Part shown: positions 35,928 through 45,344 of the stretch, piece after piece
Numbering within the stretch: the stretch's first letter is position 1
Layout: each line of letters begins with the position of its first letter
Assembly: GCF_000372745.1 (NCBI RefSeq)
Contig: NZ_KB889686.1
Span: forward strand, 62,195 to 126,194
Length of the DNA: 64,000 nucleotides
Source: Embleya scabrispora DSM 41855
GTDB lineage: Bacteria; Actinomycetota; Actinomycetes; Streptomycetales; Streptomycetaceae
Direction of reading: 5' to 3'
Notes under the pieces: model-generated
Databases searched by the model: none
Seen by the model: the letters and a program-made list of their open reading frames with translations, nothing else
What the model was told of the DNA's origin: nothing
Position numbers and translations under genes: made by a program

Positions 35928-37084
35928 GCTCAGACGTGACCATCGACGGACGCGGCACCTCGAACTCGGCGGACCCGACCCGCGACGACCGGTCGGGCAG
36001 CGGACCCGCGTTGCACGAACCGAGGTGGTGGCGATACGTCCGCGACATCTCGCCGACACCGCCACAACATGCGGGCGCGGATGCGGACGCGGGGTCGGGA
36101 CCGACGGGACTCGCTCCCGCGGGTGGCGTCGCGGCAGTGGAAGTGGGCTCCGGCCATACGCAGTTCCTGCCCGCCGTCGAGGCGATCGGCGGCGAGCCAC
36201 AGCAGTTCGCGCCCGAGGCGGACGACGCCGCGTCGATCCCGACCCCGACCCCTCCCCCGCCACCTCGCAATCCGCCTCCGGCGCGCGAGCCGGAACCCGT
36301 GCGCGAGACGCCCTCGTCGCCGGAGGAAGGAAACTTCGCGCGCGAGGCGGAGACGACGTACGCACCGCTGTCGCGGGCGATGGACCCCAAGGCCGACAAC
36401 CACCCGATGCCCGCCGCCGAGGCGTGGCCGGCCGCCGCCGCCGAACCGGACGGCGGCACCGAGCCCGAGGCCCGCTCCGCCGTCGAGGCGCCGGCGAAGC
36501 CGGAACCGGCCGAGGAGTTCGGCTGGGACTTCCGCCAAGCCTCTCCCGAGTCGCCGGACTGGTTCCCCGCGCCCAAACGTCGTCCGCGTTGGGTCGTGTT
36601 CGTGATCGCCGGCCTGGTCGTGATGGTGATCGCCTCGGCCTGCATCCTGGTCCTCGCCGGCCGGAAGGAGCAGCCCGTGGCGCAGCCCACCACCGCGCCC
36701 CCGGTGCCGGCGACCGTGATGGCACCGGACGCGGCCGCGCCGTACCGCCCTCAGGGGGTGTCGGTGAAGTCGTTCGAGGGGCGACTGCTGGTCTTCTGGA
36801 AGCCTCCGCAACGCACCGACCTGATCGTCGGGTATCTCGTCGTCGCGCAGAGCCGGGACGGCACCGTGCAAAAGACCGAGGTGCCGCGCGCCGGCGAGTT
36901 GACCGCGGTGTTGGCCGGCGCGCCGGTCGGGCCGAACTCGTGCGTCGTGGTCACGACGCTCGTCAGCGGTACGCCGAGCATGATGATGTCCCGCTCGGAC
37001 CCGGTGTGCCCGCGACCCTCGGCGATCCGGTCCGAGGCGCCGACGACCGCCGGTCCGAGCGAATCGGGAGGCTCTGGTGAGTGA
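35924..37084 (+). CDS. single-pass membrane protein with FN3-like ectodomain (copy 1)
   Basis: A 386-residue protein. The first 215 residues are a low-complexity Pro/Glu/Ala-rich cytoplasmic region. A transmembrane helix (about 224-244, WVVFVIAGLVVMVIASACILVLA) is followed by an FN3-like exported domain (about 265-360; YRPQGVSVKSFEGRLLVFWKPP, IVGYLVVAQS, NSCVVVTTLVSGTPSM). The ectodomain is closely similar to that of the protein at 57728-58666. The GTG at 35924 overlaps the TgpA-like stop by 4 bases, and the next gene overlaps by 8 bases, so it belongs to the MoxR chain. The partner relation to the next gene is repeated elsewhere in the window. Confidence 0.75.
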   Translation: MSSDVTIDGRGTSNSADPTRDDRSGSGPALHEPRWWRYVRDISPTPPQHAGADADAGSGPTGLAPAGGVAAVEVGSGHTQFLPAVEAIGGEPQQFAPEADDAASIPTPTPPPPPRNPPPAREPEPVRETPSSPEEGNFAREAETTYAPLSRAMDPKADNHPMPAAEAWPAAAAEPDGGTEPEARSAVEAPAKPEPAEEFGWDFRQASPESPDWFPAPKRRPRWVVFVIAGLVVMVIASACILVLAGRKEQPVAQPTTAPPVPATVMAPDAAAPYRPQGVSVKSFEGRLLVFWKPPQRTDLIVGYLVVAQSRDGTVQKTEVPRAGELTAVLAGAPVGPNSCVVVTTLVSGTPSMMMSRSDPVCPRPSAIRSEAPTTAGPSESGGSGE

Positions 37085-37973
37085 CAACGCCGCCGTCCCC
37101 GCGTGGCCGGTCGTCCTGATCGCGTTGAGCGCGGACCGAACCGTGGAGATCGACGGGCGGCCCGTCCCGGTGGATCCCGGCCGCGACCCCAGGGAGGTGG
37201 CGCTGGCGGTCGCCACGGATACCGCTCGGAGTCTCGGTCGCGCGGTACGTGTTCGGGCGGTCGAGCCGGACGGCACGACGTTCCCGCTGATCGTCGACCC
37301 GCAGGGCAACGTCGTCCAGGGCGGGGAGCCGGTGCCCGCCAAACCCTCTCGGCGCGGCCGGGGCCTGCGCCGCGGGCGATCCGATGCGTCGCCGAGGCCG
37401 GATCATCCGCGCGCGGGTTCGCCGCGGGCCGGCGAGGTCCGGGGCCGCCCGGCGCACTCGCCGGCGTACGAACCGTCGGCGTACGAACAACCGGTCTACG
37501 CAGAACCGGCGCACGAACAACCGGTCTACGCAGATCCGGCGCACGAACCACCGATCTACGCAGAACCGGCGCACGAACCACCGGCGGATGAACCGCCTGC
37601 GCTGCCCGGTCCGCCGACCGACGACGAGCCGCCGGCCGGGCCCTCGCCGACGTCCGCACAGGCACACGCTCTGGCGGTGATCGCGCGTGCGCTCGACCGG
37701 GGCGAGCCGGACCGGGCGCTGATCGTCGCCAAGACCATGGCGAGGGCGGCCTCGCAGGCGGGTGACATCGGCGCCGTCGTGGCCACGCAGGAGATCTACG
37801 CCTATATCGCCGTGTTGGCCGACCGACTCGATCTGGCGGCCCGGCTCTACGCCGACGCGCTCGCCGTTTGCGACTCGCACCCGGTGGATCGAGACGGCTG
37901 GCGGGACCGGTTGGCCGAGAACGCCGACCGGTGTCGGGCACGCGTGGACCTCGACCACGGGGCGCGGGCTTGA
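37077..37973 (+). CDS. conserved N-domain plus TPR-like protein (copy 1)
   Basis: A 298-residue protein with no signal peptide. The N-terminal domain (about 7-80) starts WPVVLIALSADRTVEIDG and ends EPDGTTFPLIVDPQG. It occurs again at 47978 and 56158. A linker contains about four copies of a 10-residue unit (like AHEQPVYAEP). The C-terminal 100 residues are helical and TPR-like (ALAVIARALDRGEPDRALIVA, YAYIAVLADRLDLAARLYADAL). I do not recognise a named family; a beta-grasp-like N-domain is possible. GGGAGG lies 5 bases before the GTG, which overlaps the FN3 membrane protein gene by 8 bases. It probably acts at the cytoplasmic side of that protein. Confidence 0.75.
   Translation: MSDNAAVPAWPVVLIALSADRTVEIDGRPVPVDPGRDPREVALAVATDTARSLGRAVRVRAVEPDGTTFPLIVDPQGNVVQGGEPVPAKPSRRGRGLRRGRSDASPRPDHPRAGSPRAGEVRGRPAHSPAYEPSAYEQPVYAEPAHEQPVYADPAHEPPIYAEPAHEPPADEPPALPGPPTDDEPPAGPSPTSAQAHALAVIARALDRGEPDRALIVAKTMARAASQAGDIGAVVATQEIYAYIAVLADRLDLAARLYADALAVCDSHPVDRDGWRDRLAENADRCRARVDLDHGARA
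37479..37595 (+). repeat. 30-base in-frame tandem repeat in the TPR-like gene
   Basis: Three full units and one partial unit of about 30 bases (starting GCGCACGAACAACCGGTCTA) run inside the linker. Each encodes a 10-residue Tyr/Pro/Glu unit. Copies differ by a few bases, so the array is under some drift, and copy number may vary between strains. Confidence 0.8.
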
Positions 37974-37996
37974 CCGGCCCGGCGCCCCGCGTCGCC

Positions 37997-39676
37997 TCAG
38001 GATCGCGTCGCGGTGTCCTGCCCGGTCGCCGCGCCGAGGGCGCCCGTCTTCAGGGCGAGCCACAGGTCGATCTGGGTGGCGGGGCAACCGATCAACCCCA
38101 TACCCAGGCGCTCCTCGATCCGGACCAGGCGCTTGCGCACTCCCGGCGCGGAGATCGCCAGGGCCGCGGCGGTCGGCTCGATGCGCGCGTCGCACTCGAG
38201 CCAGGTGCGCAGGGTTTCCACGTCGTGAGCCCGCGACCCGAGCGGGCCGACCCATTCCTCGGCCCAGACCCGAACCCGGGGAACGGCCAGCAGATCCTCG
38301 ACGGTCGCGGCCTCGTCGGCCGAATCGGCCTCCGCCGCGTCGGGCCGGCCGGCGGCGTCCCGCTCCGGTGCCGGATGCAGCGCCAGGATCCGCAGCGCCA
38401 GGGACAACTCGGCGCGCACGGCCAGCGCGTCCAGGTCCATCTCCAAGAGCGCGGCCACGCTCTTCAAACGCGCGATCAGGGTGTTGCGGTGCACGTGCAG
38501 CCTGCGGGAGGCCCGTCCACCCAGGCGCAGCCAGGTCTCCAGGGTGGTGGTCAACTCCTCGGCCCCCGGATCGGCGCGCCGGGTCGGCCGATACGTCCGC
38601 AACGGCGCGAGCAACCGCCGCGCCCAGGCCGAGCCGGCGCGGCCGATCAACTCTTCCGGTGTCGCGTGTTCGCCGAACGCGACCACTCGATCCGTACCGA
38701 CCGGAGCTCGCGACAGCGCCTGGGCGGCCTGCTCGTACGCCACCGAGGTGTATTCGAGTGGGAACGCGTCGCCGACCCCGACGAAGACGTCGACGAACTC
38801 CCGGGCCAGTCGATCGGCCACCCGATGGGCCGCCTCGGGTCGCTGCTCCCGGGCGTCGCCGCACTCCGACGTCGTGGTGGCCCGCCCGTCCGCGGGGATC
38901 AGCAACACCAGGCAATCGGACCACGTCAGGTCCGGCGCCCAGCGGATGCCGGCGCCGGCCAGCCGGTGCGCCGCGCGCTCGATGTCCCGGCGCCGCTCTT
39001 CGGGGAACCGGACGACGAGCACGCTCACCACGTCGGGGAGCGGGGAGCCCATGGCCAGCGCGACGTCTCTGGCCGTCGCGATATGGCCGGCGCTCAGCAG
39101 TCGCAACACCGCCTGCCGGCTGCGCGCGCCCGCCTCGGCGATCCGGGCACGCTCGGCGGCCGTTCGCTCCGCGTTCCAGGCCCAACCGAGAACGGGCACC
39201 GCATCGGCGAGCAGACCTTCGGTGTGGTCGACGCCGGCGACGCGGCCGACGATGTGCAGCGTCCCCTCGGGTGCGTCCCGCTCACCCATCGGCCCCAGGG
39301 TGATGGACTGGCTCGTCCCCGCGCGCTCGCCCGGGTCGCGCGTCGGGGGGTGGCCGGTCGCCCCGAACGCCTCGTGCTGCACGGCCCCTTCTCGGTCCAC
39401 GATCCGCATGTGTGCGCCGGTGCGATGAGCGAGCCAGCGCAGCAGATCGCGGGCCCCGTTCGGGCCGGCCGCCAGCCGTTGCGCGGTGAGCAGGTCGCGA
39501 ACGCGTCGCTCGGCCGCGTGCTCGCCGTCGGCCTCCGGGTGAAACGGGTCGCCGTACAGGTCCTGGCAGGCGTCGGCGAGCGGGGTGGCCCGCTCGGGAC
39601 GCCCCTCGGCCAGGCCGGGACGACTCGTCCGGCTCCGGTGCAGGGCCTGGCTCTTCTCCGCGTACGTCGCGCTCAT
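37997..39676 (-). CDS. PucR/CdaR-type transcriptional regulator with two HTH regions
   Basis: A 559-residue regulator. The middle part has a GGDEF-like/sensor segment typical of PucR proteins (VVSVLVVRFPEE, FVDVFVGVGDAF, EYTSVAYEQAAQALSRAP). The PucR-type HTH follows with LETWLRLGGRASRRLHVHRNTLIARLKSV near residues 385-415. A second similar helix region closes the protein (LECDARIEPTAAALAISAPGVRKRLVRIEERLG near 505-540). The N-terminal 60 residues look disordered. PucR-type proteins respond to small molecules; the ligand is unknown. Its promoter region, 154 bases upstream, carries the N19-spaced operator and a second inverted repeat. It converges on the TPR-like gene. Confidence 0.85.
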   Translation of the reverse strand: MSATYAEKSQALHRSRTSRPGLAEGRPERATPLADACQDLYGDPFHPEADGEHAAERRVRDLLTAQRLAAGPNGARDLLRWLAHRTGAHMRIVDREGAVQHEAFGATGHPPTRDPGERAGTSQSITLGPMGERDAPEGTLHIVGRVAGVDHTEGLLADAVPVLGWAWNAERTAAERARIAEAGARSRQAVLRLLSAGHIATARDVALAMGSPLPDVVSVLVVRFPEERRRDIERAAHRLAGAGIRWAPDLTWSDCLVLLIPADGRATTTSECGDAREQRPEAAHRVADRLAREFVDVFVGVGDAFPLEYTSVAYEQAAQALSRAPVGTDRVVAFGEHATPEELIGRAGSAWARRLLAPLRTYRPTRRADPGAEELTTTLETWLRLGGRASRRLHVHRNTLIARLKSVAALLEMDLDALAVRAELSLALRILALHPAPERDAAGRPDAAEADSADEAATVEDLLAVPRVRVWAEEWVGPLGSRAHDVETLRTWLECDARIEPTAAALAISAPGVRKRLVRIEERLGMGLIGCPATQIDLWLALKTGALGAATGQDTATRS

Positions 39677-39812
39677 TACCGCCCCCGTTCGTCCGGCCGA
39701 TCACGGAGCGGGCATGCGTCGGGTGGACCGTCCGGGGTCAATGTGTTTCCCGAAGCCATGACCCGCGCCGTATAAGGCACATTGCTCGGGATTTTTTACC
39801 GCCGGCGGAACT

Positions 39813-39837
39813 CGGATAAGGTCGAGTACGTTATCCG
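39813..39837. promoter_or_regulatory. inverted repeat overlapping the N19-spaced operator
   Basis: CGGATAA, 11 bases, TTATCCG. Its right arm shares bases with the left arm of the operator at 39830-39860. Two regulators, or two binding modes of one, may compete here. Confidence 0.45.
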
Positions 39838-39860
39838 ACTCGGGTATACTCACGGGTAAT
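39830..39860. promoter_or_regulatory. N19-spaced operator GTTATC-N19-GGTAAT
   Basis: The outer arms and the 19-base spacing match the copies at 47673 and 51159. The interior (CGACTCGGGTATACTCACG) is close to the interior of the 47673 copy. It is 154 bases from the PucR-type start and 532 bases from the LAxTG gene. A SigB-like GGGTAT/GGGTAA promoter element is an alternative reading for parts of it. Confidence 0.6.
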
Positions 39861-40391
39861 ATAAGCCCTCGCAATTCCCGCCGCCGCAGCCGCGCGGAAT
39901 TCACCGTAAGCAAATTCGGGCGAGACTGTTTCGTGATGTCCCGCCGGAGCCGAAGGGTTGCGACAGCATGCCGTCCGACGGCCCGGATGAAGCTTCTCGC
40001 ACGACGGCGTCCCGGGCCTCGGCCGGGAACAGCGAGGGCAGGGCGGCCGATCGCACGCCCGCGCCCGCCGCCGAGGACGCGGCCCGGTGGTAGATATTCG
40101 GCACCGATCACGGGCCGCACATACGGCGTCACCCGGGCGCGCTCTCGAATTTGCAATTCCACTCACACACCGTGCCGTCGCGGATGCGCTGTGGAAATAA
40201 TCGGCCCGGCTCGGAAACCATATCGAGGTTCCCGCAATGCGCGCCGCCGCGAGGACGCGTGCTACCGGTGCGTATACCCGAGACGGTTCAGCGACTCGAC
40301 CTTGCCGGCCGCCGATACGCGGCGGGAATCTACCCCCGGACTCCGTCATCGGACGGGTCGCCGCATCTCACCCAGTTCGGGGAGCCTTTCA

Positions 40392-41243
40392 GTGCAACGA
40401 AGCCCTATCGGTTCGCTCGCGGTCGGCCTGGGGGTGGGCGCCCTGGCGCTCGTCGGGCCGATCCTGGTCGCCGGATCGGCCCACGCGACCGACGACGCCA
40501 AGAACACCTGCGGGTCGGCCCGCGTCGAATGGTCGATCGACGGCGGAAAGAAGTGGTCCTCGGCGGGCCTGTTGGGCGCGCTCGCCACCAAGGTGAGCGT
40601 GCGCGTCGTGGGCGAGGTACCCAAGTCGTGCTCGTACAAGGTCTCGCTCGCCGCCTACAGCGCGGACGGGCCCACCTGGAAGACCTCGGGCACCCAGCGC
40701 TATCTCGGCTCCAAGACCGTGACCCTCGATCGTGACCACAAGAGCGCCGCTCTCGACATCTCCAAGCACGCGCCGCCCTGCTTCGGCCAGATCGACCTGT
40801 ACGGCAACGACAAGGTCTTCGACGGGAAAGCCAATCCGCTGCCGCACTACCCCGACGCCAAGTATCCGCTCGACTTGATCGCCGGTTGGAACGGCGGCAA
40901 GGCGTGCGCCCCACCGACGACCAAGCCGCCGACCACCGCTCCGCCCACGACCACCCCGCCCACCACAGCCCCTCCCACCACCGCTCCCCCGACCACCACC
41001 AAGCCTCCGACCACCAAGCCCCCGACGACGTCGGCACCGCCGACCACCGCCACCTCCACTCCCGAATCCACGCCGACCGACGAGCAACGGCCGCCCTCCA
41101 CCGCCGCGGACGTACCCGGCCGGCTCGCCCAGACCGGCGCGAGCAGCGGCATCGGCCGAATCGCCGGCGCCTCCGCGGCCATCCTGGTCGCCGGCGTGGG
41201 CGCTCTCCTGCTGGTGCGCCGCCGACCGGGCAACTCCCGCTGA
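40392..41243 (+). CDS. sortase-anchored surface protein with LAxTG signal
   Basis: A 283-residue secreted protein: signal peptide (1-32, ending GSAHA), a domain of about 140 residues with three Cys (NTCGSARVEWSIDGGKKW; KSCSYKVSLAAY; APPCFGQIDLYGN), a Thr/Pro-rich linker (about 175-225), and a C-terminal sorting signal LAQTG, hydrophobic helix and RRRPGNSR tail. LAxTG is the motif of class E sortases in actinomycetes, so it should be covalently fixed to the cell wall. No sortase gene lies in the window. The function of the domain is unknown. The GTG at 40392 has GGGGAG 6 bases upstream. Confidence 0.85.
   Translation: MQRSPIGSLAVGLGVGALALVGPILVAGSAHATDDAKNTCGSARVEWSIDGGKKWSSAGLLGALATKVSVRVVGEVPKSCSYKVSLAAYSADGPTWKTSGTQRYLGSKTVTLDRDHKSAALDISKHAPPCFGQIDLYGNDKVFDGKANPLPHYPDAKYPLDLIAGWNGGKACAPPTTKPPTTAPPTTTPPTTAPPTTAPPTTTKPPTTKPPTTSAPPTTATSTPESTPTDEQRPPSTAADVPGRLAQTGASSGIGRIAGASAAILVAGVGALLLVRRRPGNSR
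40912..41052 (+). repeat. Thr/Pro-coding low-complexity repeat
   Basis: An imperfect array of ACC/CCG-rich units encoding PPTTxPPTT-type repeats, the wall-spanning linker of the LAxTG protein. Confidence 0.8.
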
Positions 41244-41486
41244 CACGACGCCCGTTCACCCCGTCCGGACCGGAAGGAGCGAACGCCCGCGCGGCGGCCT
41301 CATCCGGAATACGCGAATGCGCCGCCGGCCGTCGCACTCGGTGAGGCACTGCCCTATGCTCCCGACGTCGCCCCGCATCGGTGTCCTGATCGGGACCGCG
41401 GTCCAGTCCTCGGCGCTCGACAGGCGCCCCCCATACCCGTTGCGGTCGGACGACTTCGGTTGCATCGAAGTACCGTGGAGGGCTTC

Positions 41487-43445
41487 TTGCGATTTCGTTC
41501 ACTCAAATTCGTGCTACCCGCCTTCCTGGTGGTCGGCACCGCCGTGACCTTCGGCGTGGCCTCGGGTGACTCGGACAACTCCAAGGCCACAGTGCCCACC
41601 ACCGAAAACGCCTACGTGAGCCAGGTGGCGCCGGCCAAGGCGCATGCCACGCAGACCTGGTTGTCGGTCTGTCCGGCGAACTGCGAGGGGGCCACCGCCT
41701 CCGAACGACGCGCGTTCGTCCGGTTCACCGTCGCGGGTGTTCCCGCGGGCGCGCGTGACGTGCGGTTGAGTCTGGACCTGTACTCGGCTCGAACCACCGA
41801 CACGGCCGTGCGGGTGCACAAGGTCACCGGAACGTGGTCCGCGAAGAGCCTCACCTGGAACAAGCAGCCCGCGTTCGGGGACATCGTCGGATCGCGCCGG
41901 GGCTTCACCGCCTCGCAGGTCGGCGCGATCGATGTCTCCGGTGCGTTCACCGGAAACGGTTCGTACAGTTTCGCGCTCACCGCGGCCGCGGGCGCGCAGG
42001 GGGTCTTCCAGTCCTCACGCGCGCAGGCCGATCAGGCTCCACGCCTGTCGGTGAGTTGGACCGACCCGACGGCCCCCGCCGCCGGGCCGCTCCCCTTCGA
42101 CATGCCGGCCACCTCGGCACTGCGCGCGAGCGACAAGAAGGTGTACGCGCACTACTTCACCCCCTATCCCGCCTCGCTCGACAACAAGGAGCCCGCCCAG
42201 GACTACTACACCCGCAACTACCTGGCCCCGGGCGGCGAAAGCGGCAAGCACGCCGCCTACGGCGGGCTGCTGCGCGACCGTCCACAGCCCCGCCCGCCAC
42301 TGGCCGGGGACTGGCAACTCCAGGACATGCAGCGCGAGATCCGGGACGCGAGCGCGGCCGGCATCGACGGCTTCACCGTCGACGTGCTGTCCACCTCCAG
42401 CGCGCACTGGACCAGGCTCAAGACCTTGATCAAGGCCGCCGAGACCACCGATCCCGGCTTCTCGATCGTGCCGATGCCGGACATGACCTCCCTCAAGGAC
42501 GTCACTCCCGCCGGCCTCGCCGCGTCGATGGCCGAGCTCACCGCCTCCACGTCGCTCCGGCGTCTGGCGGACGGGCGCGTGGTGATCTCACCGTTCAAGG
42601 CGGAGCAGCAAACGCCGCAGTGGTGGGCGGAGTTCGCCGCCGCGATGGACAAGACGCACAAGACCAAGATCGCTTTGGTCCCGGTGTTCCTGAACTTCTC
42701 GGCGAACGCGGACAAGTACGCCTCGGTCAGCTACGGGTTCTCCAGTTGGGGCAACCGCAGTCCCAACCGACAGGGCAACATCCAGGCGGACATCGCCAAG
42801 GCGCACAGCCTCGGCAAGATCTGGATGCAGCCGGTCGCGGTTCAGGACGAGCGCCCCAACCAGGGCATCTACGACGAGGCGAACAACACCGAGAACCTGC
42901 GTACTTCGTGGGACAACACCATCAACGGCGGTGCCGACTGGGTACAGCTCACCACCTGGAACGACTACTCCGAGGGCACCCAGTTCGCGCCCTCGGTCAA
43001 TTCCGGGCACACCTGGGTCGACATCTCGGATTACTACCTCGTCCGCTTCAAGACCGGAGCCTGGCCGAGGATCGTCCGTGACACGGCCTACCTCACGCAT
43101 CGCGTGCAGTTCGCCGCGGCCAAGCCCACCGCAAGCGCGCAGACGAAGATGATGACGCCCAGGTCCGGGACCAACGCGCCCCGGGACACGGTTGAGGTAC
43201 TCACCTTCCTCACCGCGCCCGCGACGGTGAATGCCACCATCGGCGGCGGCAGTCAGCCCTACCAGGCGGCGGCCGGTGTGCAGGCCCGGCTCTTCCCGCT
43301 GGCGATCGGCAGCAACTCGGCGTCGATCGTCCGCAACGGCGCCACCGTGGCGACCGTCACCTCCCCCAACCCGGTCAGGAAGGAGTTCGCCGCGCAGGAC
43401 CTCGGATACCGAGGCGCGAGCAGCGGCCGGCCCGGCGCCGGCTGA
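41487..43445 (+). CDS. secreted glycoside hydrolase, GH71-type alpha-1,3-glucanase
   Basis: A 652-residue secreted protein. A signal peptide (1-26) is followed by a DNRLRE-like beta domain (about 40-190: YVSQVAPAKAHATQTWLSV, FVRFTVAGVPAGARDVRLSLDLY). The catalytic region follows (about 210-545: VYAHYFTPYPASL, MQREIRDASAAGIDGFTVDVL, WVQLTTWNDYSEGTQFAPS). That pattern belongs to GH71 endo-1,3-alpha-glucanases, which cut fungal wall or dental-type alpha-glucan. A small C-terminal beta domain ends the protein. The start TTG at 41487 has GGAGGG 5 bases upstream; GTG 41475 and TTG 41460 are alternatives. A long hairpin terminator follows. Confidence 0.85.
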   Translation: MRFRSLKFVLPAFLVVGTAVTFGVASGDSDNSKATVPTTENAYVSQVAPAKAHATQTWLSVCPANCEGATASERRAFVRFTVAGVPAGARDVRLSLDLYSARTTDTAVRVHKVTGTWSAKSLTWNKQPAFGDIVGSRRGFTASQVGAIDVSGAFTGNGSYSFALTAAAGAQGVFQSSRAQADQAPRLSVSWTDPTAPAAGPLPFDMPATSALRASDKKVYAHYFTPYPASLDNKEPAQDYYTRNYLAPGGESGKHAAYGGLLRDRPQPRPPLAGDWQLQDMQREIRDASAAGIDGFTVDVLSTSSAHWTRLKTLIKAAETTDPGFSIVPMPDMTSLKDVTPAGLAASMAELTASTSLRRLADGRVVISPFKAEQQTPQWWAEFAAAMDKTHKTKIALVPVFLNFSANADKYASVSYGFSSWGNRSPNRQGNIQADIAKAHSLGKIWMQPVAVQDERPNQGIYDEANNTENLRTSWDNTINGGADWVQLTTWNDYSEGTQFAPSVNSGHTWVDISDYYLVRFKTGAWPRIVRDTAYLTHRVQFAAAKPTASAQTKMMTPRSGTNAPRDTVEVLTFLTAPATVNATIGGGSQPYQAAAGVQARLFPLAIGSNSASIVRNGATVATVTSPNPVRKEFAAQDLGYRGASSGRPGAG

Positions 43446-44234
43446 CGCCTCGCCGTCGGCAACGTCGAGTTCCACAGGCGGGGCCAGGTCCGACACGGAC
43501 CCGGCCCCGCCGCGTCGGTCTCGGGGCCGCGGCCCGCGAGGCCGGACGCAGGCCACCCGCACGACGAACGAGCGCCGACCCGGCTGTGGGTCGGCGCTCG
43601 TTCGTCGTGCGGGTGGGTCCTGGGCTTTCGGGCGTGCCGCCCGGTGTGCGGTCGGGAACGACTCGGCTCGGGCGCACGGCGGCCCGGGTGGATACGGCGC
43701 GACTGGTCCACCCGGGCCGCCATGGTGGGTACGGATCCGGGCGGGGATGGAGCCCCGGTTCCGTACCGGTACCGGCGCGGCGGATCGGTCGGCGATGGCC
43801 GGGAGGGTGCGCGTCCCCCGCGCCATTGAGGGGGAAGGCCCGGCCGCCGACCGATCCGCGGCGCTCAGTTCCCTCGGCCCGCGGGGGCGGACGTCGGGTG
43901 GTCGGGTGACTCGGCCACCAGTCGGGGCAGGCAGTGGGCACCCCGCCTGGTTCGCGTCTCGGCGTTGCGATAACCACCTCTGGTGCCGCCGCCGCGGCCT
44001 CGGCCGGGCGACGAAGTGGAGCAGGTCATCTCAGTTCCCTTCCATTCCTGAATGACGGCGAGAATCGTTCCAGGAAGAACCCGTGTCGCGATCGGAGAGG
44101 CCCGGTCGCCGCCGGCGACGACCGGGTCTCTCTGTGCGACAAGCGTGCGTCATGCGCGGGCCTCGGCCAAGTGCGCACAGGCTGCGGGAATGTGGCGTGA
44201 AGGGTAAGCCGATCTGGCGCTTGGCACCGGTGGG
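43446..44234. other. intergenic region with a long terminator
   Basis: About 0.8 kb between convergent genes. Apart from the 29-base-pair hairpin at 43553-43616 I see no gene or clear signal. Open frames here are Arg/Pro/Gly-rich shadows. Confidence 0.5.
43553..43616. terminator. 29-base-pair perfect hairpin terminator
   Basis: Positions 43553-43581 pair perfectly with 43588-43616 around a 6-base loop (GGCTGT). It starts 108 bases after the glucanase stop and can stop transcription from both sides. Confidence 0.85.
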
Positions 44235-45218
44235 TCAGCTCGCCTCCTCGCGGCGCCGGGACGGCTCGGGGCCGGCGTCCGCGGCACGGCGGACCGATTC
44301 GTCCGCTCGCACGAAGCGGTCCTGTAGTCCCCGGCCGGCCAGCACGAACGCGTCCACGGCCGCGGGCAGCAGCGGATTACGATTGGCGGTGCGATACAGC
44401 GCGGACACCCGGCGATGCGAGGGCGTGTGCGCCAGCGGCACACCGACCACGCCGTCCCGGGCCTGATAGGCCAGACCCGGGACGATGGCGACGCCGGCCC
44501 CGGCGGCGACCAGACCCTGGACGACGTCGTAGTCGTTGCTGCGGAACGCGATCCTGGGCGCGAACCGATGCGCGGCGCACACCCGGGACAAACTCGTGGA
44601 GCCGGCCGTGTCCGGCCGAGTGGCCACCCAGCGCTCCTCGGCCAGTTCGCCGACGTCGACCCCGTCCTCGCGCAGCGCCGGGTGTCCCCTCGGCAGCAGG
44701 AGGGCCAGGGTCTCCTCCACGAGCGGAAGAACCGTCAGCTCCTTCGGCCACACGCGCGGCACCAGGTCGTAGGCGAAGACCAGGGCCAGATCCAGGTCGC
44801 CGCTTTGCACCTGCGGCACCAGGTCGTCCGGTTCGGCCTCGTCCAACAGGATCTCGGCGGTGGGATGCAGTCGGGTCAATTCGGCCACGGCGTGCGGCAC
44901 CATGCGTTCGCCGGCGGTGGGGAACGTACCCAGACTCAGCCGGCCGCTGCGGCCCTGCACCACATCGCGGATGTCGCGCTCCAGGCTGTCCAGCACGGCG
45001 ATCGCGTCGCGCGCTCGATCGGCGATCGTGAAGGCGGTCCCGGTCGGCCGGATGCCGTGGGCCTCCCGTTCGAACAACGGGGTGCCCACGGCCCGTTCCA
45101 ACGCGGCGATCTGTTGGGAGACCGCCGAGGCGGTGTATCCGGTGCGGCGCGCGGCGCGCGCGAATGATCCGGTGCGCACCACTTCGACGAGCGTGCGCAA
45201 GTGCAAGGGGTTGAGCAT
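44235..45218 (-). CDS. LysR family transcriptional regulator
   Basis: A 327-residue LysR-type regulator. The N-terminal winged HTH is typical (LRTLVEVVRTGSFARAARRTGYTASAVSQQIAALE, residues 7-41, then GTPLFERE). The effector domain follows with two periplasmic-binding-like halves (GRLSLGTFPTAGERMVPHAV; VQGLVAAGAGVAIVPGL). It is divergent from the dehydrogenase gene with only 126 bases between the starts, so it is likely to control that gene and itself in response to an amino acid or keto acid. The target relation is inferred from position. Confidence 0.92.
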   Translation of the reverse strand: MLNPLHLRTLVEVVRTGSFARAARRTGYTASAVSQQIAALERAVGTPLFEREAHGIRPTGTAFTIADRARDAIAVLDSLERDIRDVVQGRSGRLSLGTFPTAGERMVPHAVAELTRLHPTAEILLDEAEPDDLVPQVQSGDLDLALVFAYDLVPRVWPKELTVLPLVEETLALLLPRGHPALREDGVDVGELAEERWVATRPDTAGSTSLSRVCAAHRFAPRIAFRSNDYDVVQGLVAAGAGVAIVPGLAYQARDGVVGVPLAHTPSHRRVSALYRTANRNPLLPAAVDAFVLAGRGLQDRFVRADESVRRAADAGPEPSRRREEAS

Positions 45219-45344
45219 CAGGATTCCTTGGCCTCGCTCGAACGAGGTCTCGGGCTGGCGCCTCTAGGCACTCGCGATGCGTGCCACGACTCTGTTGGAG
45301 CACGGTGGCCGTATCGATCGTTGGGATTGAGGGAGCGCTTCGAC

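Larger units (their letters stand above)
39677..40391. other. AT-rich divergent regulatory region
   Basis: About 0.7 kb between the PucR-type and LAxTG genes. GC falls markedly at 39770-39920 and again at 40140-40240. It holds the inverted repeat at 39813-39837 and the operator at 39830-39860. No gene is supported. Confidence 0.6.

Noticed and set aside
14896-38000. An integrative conjugative element
   Set aside because: No integrase, excisionase, relaxase, replication gene, tRNA target or flanking direct repeat was found, and the composition does not change at the borders.
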